DNA of 24,801 bases from JBCBJZ01 sp038522635 (lineage in GTDB: Bacteria > Pseudomonadota > Alphaproteobacteria > Rhizobiales > Hyphomicrobiaceae), in contig JBCBJZ010000042.1 of the NCBI GenBank assembly GCA_038522635.1, positions 1-24,801 on the forward strand, read 5' to 3'. A model generated the notes under the pieces. The model had not been told where the DNA came from. It ran no database searches and worked only from the letters and a program-made list of their open reading frames with translations. The position numbers were made by a program, and so were the translations under genes. Below are positions 14,074-21,081 of this stretch, one piece after another. The number at the start of each line of letters is the position of its first letter. Within the stretch, counting starts at the first letter, position 1.

Positions 14074-15054
14074 CTATGCGCCGCGCGCCATGAGCTTGTG
14101 GGCGGCCGCAACGATCTTGTCGGCATCGACGCGCACCTGCGCCTCAAGTGGCGGTGAAAACGGGATCGGAATGCGCGGCGCGCCGATGCGGTCCACCGCC
14201 TTGAGATCACCCGGACCGATCGCCTCTACCACATGGGCAACGATCTCGGCGCCAAAGCCTGCGACCTCCACAGCTTCCTGCGCCACCAGCAGCCGGCCGG
14301 TACGGCGCACCGACGCCGTCACCATCTCCTGATCCCACGGCCAGATCGTGCGCAGATCGATCAGATCGACCGCGATCCCTGCCGCAGCAAGCGTCTCGGC
14401 CGCTTCGATCGCCTGCGGCATCAACGCTGACCACGACACCAACGTCAGGTCATCGCCCTCGCGCACGCGCCTCGCCTTCCCGAACGGGACCGGGTCGATG
14501 ACATTAGCGATCTCACCTTCAAGGCCCCAAAGGTCCTTGGGGTCAAAGATCAAAACGGGGTCATCGCTGCGGATGGCGCTGACGAGCAGACCCGCCTCAT
14601 CGGCCGGTGTCGACGGCACCGCCACGATGACGCCTGGCAGATGGGCGAACCACGCTTCCAGCATCTGGCTATGCTGCGCGGCAGAGTTGCGCCACATCCC
14701 GTGCGGCATGCGGACCACCACCGCTGGACGCGCCTGACCACCGAACATGTAGCGGACTTTTGCGATCTGATTGACGAGTTCGTCCATCGCGCACATCACG
14801 AAATCGAAAATGCGCATCTCGATGATCGGCCGCGTGCCGACCAGCGCCGCGCCAAGACCGGCCCCCATGATGGTGGCTTCGGAGATCGGCGTCGACACGA
14901 CCCGGGTGGCGCCAAACTCATCGAGGAAGCCGCGGTACTGGCCCCACAGCCCGCCGCGCGCCACGTCTTCGCCGAGCACCCAGACCGTGGGGTCACGCCG
15001 CATTTCCTGCTGTACCGCCAAGCGGCCGGCTTCGACCAGGGAGACTTGCGCCAT
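14074..15054 (-). CDS. 2-oxoacid (acetoin/pyruvate-type) dehydrogenase E1 component, beta subunit
   Basis: Beta half of a thiamine-diphosphate E1 heterotetramer, 326 residues, the usual length. Visible are WVLGEDVARGG (about 25-35), the cofactor segment TPISEATIMGAGLGAA with conserved Glu59 (about 55-70), the GGQARPAVVVRMPHG strand (about 105-119), and the C-terminal transketolase-C domain with VDLIDLRTIWPWD (about 224-236) and LLVAQEAVEVAGFG. It begins three bases after the E1 alpha stop, so the subunits are made together. No E2 or E3 gene lies in the window, so the natural acyl acceptor is unknown and the substrate (pyruvate, acetoin, branched ketoacid) cannot be fixed. Confidence 0.93.
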   Translation of the reverse strand: MAQVSLVEAGRLAVQQEMRRDPTVWVLGEDVARGGLWGQYRGFLDEFGATRVVSTPISEATIMGAGLGAALVGTRPIIEMRIFDFVMCAMDELVNQIAKVRYMFGGQARPAVVVRMPHGMWRNSAAQHSQMLEAWFAHLPGVIVAVPSTPADEAGLLVSAIRSDDPVLIFDPKDLWGLEGEIANVIDPVPFGKARRVREGDDLTLVSWSALMPQAIEAAETLAAAGIAVDLIDLRTIWPWDQEMVTASVRRTGRLLVAQEAVEVAGFGAEIVAHVVEAIGPGDLKAVDRIGAPRIPIPFSPPLEAQVRVDADKIVAAAHKLMARGA

Positions 15055-15057
15055 CGC

Positions 15058-16107
15058 TTAGACCTCCCCCATCGCCGGCGGGCTGACCGCGCCGACATCC
15101 TGGACATCACGATAGGCAAGCGCGGGCGAAGGCCAGGCGGCATCACGCGCGGCTGCGCGGGCGGCTTCCATCGCGTTCGTTTCGGCCTCCACAATCCCAT
15201 CAAGTTCGGACGCTTGCGCACCCTGTTCGATGAGCCGTGCGCGCGCCTGCGCGATCGGGCAACGCGCTTTCCCGGCCTCGACTTCGGAGGCGTCGCGCCA
15301 GGCTGCGGGATCGGTTGAGGTGTGACCGGTCCAGCGGTAGGTGTGCGCATGCAAGAGGCGCGGGCCAGCCCCTTCGCGGATGCGTGCCGTTAAAGCATGG
15401 GCGGCTTCGTTCACGGCCATGACGTCGTTGCCGTCGACCTCAACGCCATCGACGCCGCAGGCGCGCGCACGGGCGAGCACCCCTTCGCCGGCGGTGACGC
15501 TTGCTGCCGCTGTGAAGGCGGCGACCCCGTTATCTTCACACACGAACAGCACCGGCAACGCGTAAAGGGCGGCCCAATTAAGCGCCTCCAAAAAGGGGCC
15601 GCGGTTGATCGCCCCATCACCGAACATGCACACCGCGATGTGCGGTTGGCCGAGCAGCTTAAACCCCTGCGCCGCGCCGACCGCGATCGGCAGCCCGCCG
15701 GCAACCACACCGTTCGCGCCGAGCATGCCGACCGAAAAATCAGCGATGTGCATCGAGCCGCCCTTGCCTTCGCACGACCCGCCGGCGCGCCCGAAAAGCT
15801 CCAGCATCATGCGCGCCGGGTCCGCGCCTTTCGCGATCGCATGCCCGTGACCGCGGTGGTTGGAGGTCAGGCGATCTTCGCGGTTCAGCGCATCGCCAAG
15901 GCCGGCGCTCACAGCTTCCTGGCCGATCGACACGTGCAACGGCCCGGGGATTTCGCCCGCGCCATGGGCGGCCAACGCCGTTTCCTCAAATGCCCTGATG
16001 CATACCATCGTGCGGTAAAGCGCGTTGAGGTCGCCGCCGCGGCGGTTGTCGCCTGGCGCACCCCTTACGCGCTCGCTATCGCTTGCGCCCTGTGCCTGTT
16101 CGGCCAT
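15058..16107 (-). CDS. 2-oxoacid (acetoin/pyruvate-type) dehydrogenase E1 component, alpha subunit
   Basis: Alpha half of the thiamine-diphosphate E1, about 349 residues. Landmarks counted from ATG 16107: HVSIGQEAVSAGL (about 58-70), SNHRGHGHAIAKGAD (about 82-96), the diphosphate-binding motif GDGAINRGPFLEALN...EDN (about 163-193) and YRWTGHTSTDPAAWR late in the chain, equivalent to the RGHS-type loop. The open frame reaches 16269, but residues before 16107 match no E1 sequence, a GGGGAG/GAGG ribosome site precedes 16107, and the longer forms would translate a palindromic operator-like site. The gene is divergent from the duplicated-domain gene at 16321, which suggests shared control. Confidence 0.93.
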   Translation of the reverse strand: MAEQAQGASDSERVRGAPGDNRRGGDLNALYRTMVCIRAFEETALAAHGAGEIPGPLHVSIGQEAVSAGLGDALNREDRLTSNHRGHGHAIAKGADPARMMLELFGRAGGSCEGKGGSMHIADFSVGMLGANGVVAGGLPIAVGAAQGFKLLGQPHIAVCMFGDGAINRGPFLEALNWAALYALPVLFVCEDNGVAAFTAAASVTAGEGVLARARACGVDGVEVDGNDVMAVNEAAHALTARIREGAGPRLLHAHTYRWTGHTSTDPAAWRDASEVEAGKARCPIAQARARLIEQGAQASELDGIVEAETNAMEAARAAARDAAWPSPALAYRDVQDVGAVSPPAMGEV

Positions 16108-16122
16108 CGCCTCGCTCCCCTT

Positions 16123-16152
16123 CGCCCGCATGCCGCTTCGCACATGCGGGCG
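16123..16152. promoter_or_regulatory. Operator-like inverted repeat, 10-10-10 bp
   Basis: CGCCCGCATG (16123-16132) and CATGCGGGCG (16143-16152) are perfect reverse complements separated by 10 bases, so the arm centres are 20 bases apart, about two helical turns. It starts 16 bases upstream of the E1 alpha ATG. A second palindrome, CGAGCGCTCG, follows at 16158-16167. It could be the binding site of a dimeric regulator, or a leader hairpin in the E1 alpha mRNA. Confidence 0.5.
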
Positions 16153-16176
16153 GCGATCGAGCGCTCGTTTTTGTTT

Positions 16177-16198
16177 GCAAAGCGCGCCGATCACCGGC
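16177..16198. repeat. Partial copy of the palindromic intergenic element
   Basis: GCAAAGCGCG-CC-GATCACCGGC matches the reverse complement of 8072-8091 at 19 of 20 bases with a two-base insertion. It lies in the divergent gap between the E1 alpha gene and the duplicated-domain gene. Confidence 0.5.
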
Positions 16199-16320
16199 CC
16201 CGCTTCAACGTTGTTGTGCGGGGCTGACTGTGCGGAGGCGTGGTGTAAATTGCAAGCGGGGCTGGCCATGCCATCGCCAGAGACCAGAATCGCCGGTGAG
16301 CACGATCAAGAGGGTGCGCC

Positions 16321-17175
16321 ATGGATACCAAGGTTTCCGCAACGGGCGCCTTCGCCGTTCCCGCGAACGCGCGCGTCTACGACAGCATCACCAAAGCCAA
16401 CGTCGGCGATCGGGGATGCAGCGTCCTCGCCATGTCGCATGGTGGCGCTTACTGCGCGCATCTCGCGCTGAAAAGCGGTCTAGCAGGTGTCATCCTCAAC
16501 GATGCCGGCGTCGGCCGCGCGGAAGCGGGTATCGCCGCGCTGCCCCTTCTTGAAGCCGCCGGGATCCCCGCGCTCACGCTCAGCCACGCTACCGCGCGCA
16601 TTGGCGATGGCACACACGCCCTCGCCCACGGCTTCGTGTCTCACGCCAATGGCCCCGCAAAGATCGCCGGTCTTGCACCCGGCATGGCTGCCCACGCCGC
16701 TCTGGTCGCGATGGCCGCCCTGCAAGTGGACGACAGCACCGCGGCGCATGCGGCACCCGCAGAGGAACACCGCTGCGATGTCACCGCGCAAGCGCCAGGT
16801 CCCCACCAGGTGATCACGATGGACTCAGCCTCCCTCATGCAGCCGCAAGATGCCGGTCAGATTGTCATCACCGGCTCCCACGGCGGGCTGCTCGGCGGCA
16901 ATCCGCAGTCGGCTGCGCGCGTGGCGGTGCATGCCGCAATCTACAATGATGCGGGCGTGGGCTGCGATCACGCTGGCATCTCCCGCCTTCCCGCTTTGGA
17001 AGCGCGAGGCATCGCTGCGGCCTGCGTCAGCCACACCAGTGCCCGCATCGGAGACGGCCGTTCAACCTTCGAAGACGGCATCGTCAGTCATCTCAACGGA
17101 CCGGCGCGCGCGTGCGGTGGCGAGGTTGGCGAACCGTGCCGTGACCTCATTGCCAAGCTGCAAGGGCGGCGCTGA
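16321..17175 (+). CDS. Unrecognised protein with two tandem copies of an SHGG/NDAGVG/ARIGDG/SHxNGPA domain
   Basis: 284 residues, no signal or membrane segment, family not recognised. Two copies of one domain lie at about 34-115 and 182-264. Each carries, in order, SHGG (39, 186), NDAGVG (60, 209), L-x2-L-x2-GI (near 74-82 and 223-231), TARIGDG/SARIGDG (91, 240) and SHxNGPA (107, 256). From NDAG onward the copies align with no gap at an offset of 149 residues. The repeated polar residues (Ser, His, Asn, Asp, Arg) and small loops look like an active or ligand-binding site kept in both copies. A His- and Ala-rich linker spans 116-180. GAGGGTG precedes ATG 16321. It is divergent from E1 alpha across a 213-base gap, so a shared metabolic role is a reasonable guess, but no function is claimed. 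Confidence 0.85.
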   Translation: MDTKVSATGAFAVPANARVYDSITKANVGDRGCSVLAMSHGGAYCAHLALKSGLAGVILNDAGVGRAEAGIAALPLLEAAGIPALTLSHATARIGDGTHALAHGFVSHANGPAKIAGLAPGMAAHAALVAMAALQVDDSTAAHAAPAEEHRCDVTAQAPGPHQVITMDSASLMQPQDAGQIVITGSHGGLLGGNPQSAARVAVHAAIYNDAGVGCDHAGISRLPALEARGIAAACVSHTSARIGDGRSTFEDGIVSHLNGPARACGGEVGEPCRDLIAKLQGRR

Positions 17176-17198
17176 GCCCGTTCGCCGCGCAAGACGTT

Positions 17199-18056
17199 TC
17201 AGCGCCAACGCAGGCGCTTGAGCAACGGGCGCCCGTAAAGCTGCACCACGCCCCGCACGTCACCGAACTGAAGCCCCGCAAATTGCTCGGTATAGCGGTA
17301 CCCCATCAGTTGTCCGCGCGCGGGTGGATGATCGAGCCCGATCGCGTGACCGATCTCATGGGCGAAGGTGTAGCGCAGGTCGAACGACAGCAGATCACCG
17401 TCGAAGCCGACCTTCCATCGTTGGCGCGGGTTGAGGCAGACCAAACTGCGCGTCAACCGATGTACGGCGCCAGGACGCCGACGCACCGTGCTATCGCGGC
17501 GGCTGCGCGTTTGTGTTCCCAGCGGCTCAAACTGGACGTTGGCAAAAGCTGTACCGCGCGGGCGCGCCTGCGCCCCGATCAGGATGTTGGCCAGCGCGAC
17601 GTCTTGGACTTCATGAAACCGGATCGCTGCCACCGCTGACCACATCGCAAAGGCTTCGCGCGCGGCGCGCCGCAGCACCGCTAGCGACAACGATGGCGAT
17701 GCGGCGAGCAGTCCCGATAGCGGCACCATCGCCTGGCAGTTGCGGGCACCGCGCGTGACGTGATGCCGGCGCACAAACGCATAGGTGACGTCGGCAGCGC
17801 TGCCCAAGCGTGGCGCGCCCCACTTGAGGTAACCACCGCCTAGCCGCAGCAGTTTGTGAGCAGCACGCCTCATTTTGCGAGACGGCCCGCGCTTTGGTGA
17901 GGGGCGTGGCACGGGCGCTGCGCGCTGGACCGTTGAAGACGCGCCCGCCACGGCGACATTGACGTCGCCCCCCTGCGCGAGGGCGGCCGACGCGCCAGCG
18001 ACAAGCATCACCAGCCCAGCCGAGACGACGTGTCCGTAGATCACGGCCGCTCTCAT
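17199..18056 (-). CDS. Exported matrixin-like zinc metalloprotease
   Basis: 285 residues. The N-terminus MRAAVIYGHVVSAGLVML then VAGASAALAQG is a clear signal peptide with an AxA-type end near 27, so the enzyme acts outside the cytoplasm. A basic, proline-rich segment (about 45-70) follows, possibly a propeptide. The catalytic core has the full zinc motif AHEIGHAIGLDHP (His233, Glu234, His237, His243) and a following Met (about 251, LMGYRY) fitting the Met-turn of metzincins of the M10 type. Upstream strands such as AAIRFHEVQ and ANILIGAQARPRGTAFANV match the matrixin layout. I chose ATG 18056, with a G-rich stretch just upstream, over a TTG at 18074. Convergent with the duplicated-domain gene, 23 bases between stops. 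Substrate unknown. Confidence 0.87.
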   Translation of the reverse strand: MRAAVIYGHVVSAGLVMLVAGASAALAQGGDVNVAVAGASSTVQRAAPVPRPSPKRGPSRKMRRAAHKLLRLGGGYLKWGAPRLGSAADVTYAFVRRHHVTRGARNCQAMVPLSGLLAASPSLSLAVLRRAAREAFAMWSAVAAIRFHEVQDVALANILIGAQARPRGTAFANVQFEPLGTQTRSRRDSTVRRRPGAVHRLTRSLVCLNPRQRWKVGFDGDLLSFDLRYTFAHEIGHAIGLDHPPARGQLMGYRYTEQFAGLQFGDVRGVVQLYGRPLLKRLRWR

Positions 18057-18534
18057 CAGCCCCCCAAACCCCAATCGGCCGAAGCGCGTTTCGCCTCAGG
18101 CGCAATGACCTGGCACCGATGGCTTTACGCCAGACACCGAAATGGCATCCCAGACGCCCAACCAACATCCAAGTTCTTGTCGCTATCGGGCAACGCCCCC
18201 AGCCTTGGGACATGCCCTCAGGCTAAGCGAAAGCCTCACCTATCCACAAATGGAAAAAACCGGTGAGCCATGGCTTTGCGTCCCAGCGAGGCCACGTTTT
18301 CAACAAGCCATCACCAACAAGCCGCGCTGAGATGGCGCCAGCGCGTGGCTCACAGAGCCACCCGCAGCTAGGATCGTCACACTTCGCGTCGCTCGTTTCG
18401 AGTTTGTTAACCGACGCACGGCAGCATGAACCCAAAGGGATCATGCGTACCGGTCGCGCCTGGGCTCACGCCTTGGGGAACCGCCGGTCGCAGCACCCGT
18501 TGTGTTCAGTAGCGTTATAGTTAAGAGGCGCGTT
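18057..18534. other. Divergent intergenic region between the metalloprotease and DUF3108-like genes
   Basis: 478 bases with no convincing gene. Features seen: a second copy of TTTCGCCTCAGGCG (18089-18102), a GTGGCTC-ACA-GAGCCAC hairpin (18345-18361) without a T run, a TATAGT -10-like box at 18516-18521 with no clear -35, and a lone GTTAAC half-site near 18407. Base composition is less GC-rich than the genes, fitting promoter DNA for both neighbours. A 73-codon frame at 18223-18444 (minus) has no good ribosome site and looks random. Confidence 0.55.
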
Positions 18535-19380
18535 ATGGTCGTTCTGCCTTCCCGCAGGGTCGGGAATCTCGTCGCGTTCACCCTCGTCACGGGCGCCATC
18601 AGCGCTGCTGGTGGTCTTGTCACAGCCACCTCCGCGCTCGCTGCAAGCGATGCCTGGCCAAGCCATGTCAGCGCCGTCTACCGGGTGCGCTTTGCCGGTT
18701 TTGACATCGGCACCTTCAACTTCAATTCATCCGTCCACGCCCGCAACTACGTGTTGTCTGGGGACGCGCGGCTGTCCGCCTTGCTCGGCGCTTTCAAATG
18801 GCGCGGGCTGACCCGCACCGCTGGCCGGGTCCGCGGTCCGCGTCCTCAACCGGCGGCCTACACCTTCGATTTTAAGACGACATCGGCCCGCGGCTTCCTG
18901 AAGATGAGCTTCAAGCGCAACAAGGTGGCGCAGGTCTCTTCATCGATCGTGGTGCCCGGTCGCCCCATCCCGCTGAAGCCGTCCCACCTCAAGGCCGTCT
19001 ACGATCCGTTAAGCGCGCTGATGGTGCTGACGCGCAAACGCTCGGGCGCCAATCCCTGCAAGCGGACGTTGAAGATCTTCGACGGCAAGCATCGCTTCGA
19101 TCTGAAGTTGACCTTCAAGCACAAGGTGCGCTTCCGCCGCGGGATCGGCTACGCCTGCTCGGTCCGCTATCAGCCGATTGCCGGCCACGTGCCGAACGCT
19201 GAAACGCGCTATATGGCATCGTCCAAGGCGATCAGCATCGTGTTGCGCCCCGTGCCTGGCGCGAAGCTGGTGGTGCCCCATCAGATCTCGATCCCGACGA
19301 TGGCGGGTACCGCGACGCTGACCGCTGAACGCATCGACATCACGACCGATCGACAAGATCGTATCGCGCTGGTCAACTGA
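18535..19380 (+). CDS. DUF3108-like periplasmic protein
   Basis: 281 residues with a signal peptide (about 1-36, ending TATSALAASD), so exported. The mature chain begins with strands SAVYRVRFAGFDIGTFNFNSS, the typical opening of DUF3108 proteins in alphaproteobacteria, followed by alternating basic strands (YTFDFKTTS, LKMSFKRNK, FDLKLTFKHK) that suggest a beta-rich lipid- or surface-associated domain. It contains YDPLSALMVL (about 161-170), a conserved block of the family, then two cysteines (near 182 and 217) that could form a disulfide. ATG 18535 is preferred because AAGAGG lies seven bases upstream; the frame is also open from a GTG at 18502. Function in the family is unknown. It is transcribed alone, convergent with the FMN-binding gene. 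Confidence 0.82.
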   Translation: MVVLPSRRVGNLVAFTLVTGAISAAGGLVTATSALAASDAWPSHVSAVYRVRFAGFDIGTFNFNSSVHARNYVLSGDARLSALLGAFKWRGLTRTAGRVRGPRPQPAAYTFDFKTTSARGFLKMSFKRNKVAQVSSSIVVPGRPIPLKPSHLKAVYDPLSALMVLTRKRSGANPCKRTLKIFDGKHRFDLKLTFKHKVRFRRGIGYACSVRYQPIAGHVPNAETRYMASSKAISIVLRPVPGAKLVVPHQISIPTMAGTATLTAERIDITTDRQDRIALVN

Positions 19381-19420
19381 CGTTGCCATCAACGCAAGCG
19401 ATGGGGCCCACGCCGCGTCC

Positions 19421-20917
19421 TTACGGTCCGCCGGTCTGTGGCCAAATCTCATCAAGCCCGAGCGAACGCCCATCAGCCTGCACGATCCGACAATGGCGCC
19501 GCTCCAGCGCACGCGCGTGGGTCACCCCGCATGCGTGCGCGATCAGCCCAACGCCGTAGCTTAGTCTGCCGACAAAATTGGCGACCCGTTGCGCCTTGTC
19601 GGCTGGATCAAGACCGGCCTGCAGGTTCGGATTGTGCGTGGTGATCCCGGTAGGGCAGGTGTTGCGGTTGCATTTCATCGCCTGGATGCAGCCGAGTGCG
19701 AACATGAAACCGCGCGCGCTCACCACCACGTCGGCGCCGGCACAGTAGGCCCAGGCGACATCCGCCGGCGTGATCAGCTTGCCCGATGCGATCACCTTCA
19801 CGCGCGCGCGAAGGCCATGGCGGTGCAGAGCATCCACCACCATCAGCAGCGATTCTTTGATCGGTAGACCGACGTTGTCCATCAGCGGCATGGGCGCAGC
19901 GCCCGTCCCGCCATCACCGGAATCGATCGACATGAAGTCGGGAGCGCTGTGCTTGCCCCGCGCATTGATCGCTGCGAACAACTCTTCCAGCCATTGCGTC
20001 GACCCCACCACCGCTTTGATGCCAACCGGCAGGCCGGACACCGTGCGCAAGTGGTCGATGTGGTCGAGCAGTTCTTCAACGTTGGAAATCTCGCGGTGCC
20101 GGTTGGGCGAGATCGACGCTTCGCCCTCTTTGATCTGGCGCACCCGTGCGATCTCACCGGTGACTTTGTTGGCAGGCAAAATGCCACCCTTGCCGGGTTT
20201 CGCGCCCTGGCTGAGCTTCAACTCGAGCATCTTGACCTGAGGCTTGGCCGCAAGGTCGCGCAGTTTGCGATCGTCGAGCCGCCCCTCATCGTCCCGCACA
20301 CCGTACTTCGCGGTGCCGATCTGGAAGACGATGTCGCAGCCGCCCTCCAAGTGCCATTGCGACAGCCCACCCTCGCCCGTGTTGAGCCAGCAGCCCGACG
20401 CCTTCGCCCCCCGCGAGAGGGCCTGAATGGCAGGCTTGGACAGCGAGCCGTAACTCATCGCTGAGATGTTGATCAGCGACCGGGCCTCGTAGGGCTGCGC
20501 CGTTTGCGGGCCGAACACCACAGCGGGCGGCGGCTCGGCTTCGTCATCGAGCACGGCGAACGGCCCGTTGACGAAGATCATCGTCTCGACCGCGTTGATG
20601 TTCTTGGTGGAGCCGAAGGCGCTGGTGTTGTCCTTGCCTTCCGAGGAGCGCTCCACCCAGTCGCGTTCGGCGCGGTTGAAGGGCATCTCCTCGCGGTCCA
20701 TCGCGAAGAAGTACTGCCGGAAAAACTCGCCGAGCGTTGAGAACAGATCGCGGAAGCGGCCGATCACCGGGTAGTTATGGCGGATTGCGTTCTCGGTCTG
20801 GCTCTTGTCGATGATGAAGAGTGCGATCACCGCCAGAAGGGCGAGGCCAGCGGCGACCACCAAAAGCGTCGCGAGAATATCGAGCCCGGCGAAGGTGATC
20901 CTGGCGAGCCATTCCAT
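19421..20917 (-). CDS. Membrane-anchored FMN-binding glutamate synthase family protein
   Basis: 498 residues. One N-terminal membrane helix (about 10-37) precedes a soluble domain like the FMN/synthase domain of glutamate synthase large subunit: ISAMSYGSLSKPAIQALSRGA (about 151-171), NTGEGGLS (179-186), QGAKPGKGGILPANKV (about 237-252), the FMN region DSGDGGTGAAP (332-342), and the C-x5-C-x4-C iron-sulfur motif with Cys410, Cys416 and Cys421, ending CPTGITTHNP. The amidotransferase domain is missing, so it cannot be a complete glutamate synthase; members of this family have no agreed function. The start has a weak GGAACG upstream. It lies downstream of the large ATPase on the same strand after a 164-base gap. 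Confidence 0.93.
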   Translation of the reverse strand: MEWLARITFAGLDILATLLVVAAGLALLAVIALFIIDKSQTENAIRHNYPVIGRFRDLFSTLGEFFRQYFFAMDREEMPFNRAERDWVERSSEGKDNTSAFGSTKNINAVETMIFVNGPFAVLDDEAEPPPAVVFGPQTAQPYEARSLINISAMSYGSLSKPAIQALSRGAKASGCWLNTGEGGLSQWHLEGGCDIVFQIGTAKYGVRDDEGRLDDRKLRDLAAKPQVKMLELKLSQGAKPGKGGILPANKVTGEIARVRQIKEGEASISPNRHREISNVEELLDHIDHLRTVSGLPVGIKAVVGSTQWLEELFAAINARGKHSAPDFMSIDSGDGGTGAAPMPLMDNVGLPIKESLLMVVDALHRHGLRARVKVIASGKLITPADVAWAYCAGADVVVSARGFMFALGCIQAMKCNRNTCPTGITTHNPNLQAGLDPADKAQRVANFVGRLSYGVGLIAHACGVTHARALERRHCRIVQADGRSLGLDEIWPQTGGP

Positions 20918-21081
20918 GGTGGTACGTTCCGATCGTTGGCGCCCGCATCAAAACGCGACACTGCAACACCGGCGGGCTCCTGTGTTGTGCCCTTCCCTGT
21001 AGCAGGGCTGCGGGCGGCCCACCACGCGATCGCGAGCGCCATCACGTCACGCGACGGGCACCAACCCGCAGTCATGCGCTA

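Noticed and set aside
16108..16269. N-terminal extension of the E1 alpha frame
   Set aside because: No E1-like sequence, and it would cover the palindromes and the repeat-element copy of the divergent promoter region.
18223..18444. 73-codon minus-strand frame in the metalloprotease/DUF3108 gap
   Set aside because: No ribosome site, composition unlike the genes here, and it spans the hairpin and promoter-like DNA.
20995..21007. CCCTG-TAG-CAGGG stem after the large ATPase gene
   Set aside because: Only five base pairs and no T run on the minus strand; too weak to call a terminator.
20827..21075. 82-codon minus-strand frame between the ATPase and FMN-binding genes
   Set aside because: It overlaps the FMN-binding gene start in another frame and has no protein-like features.
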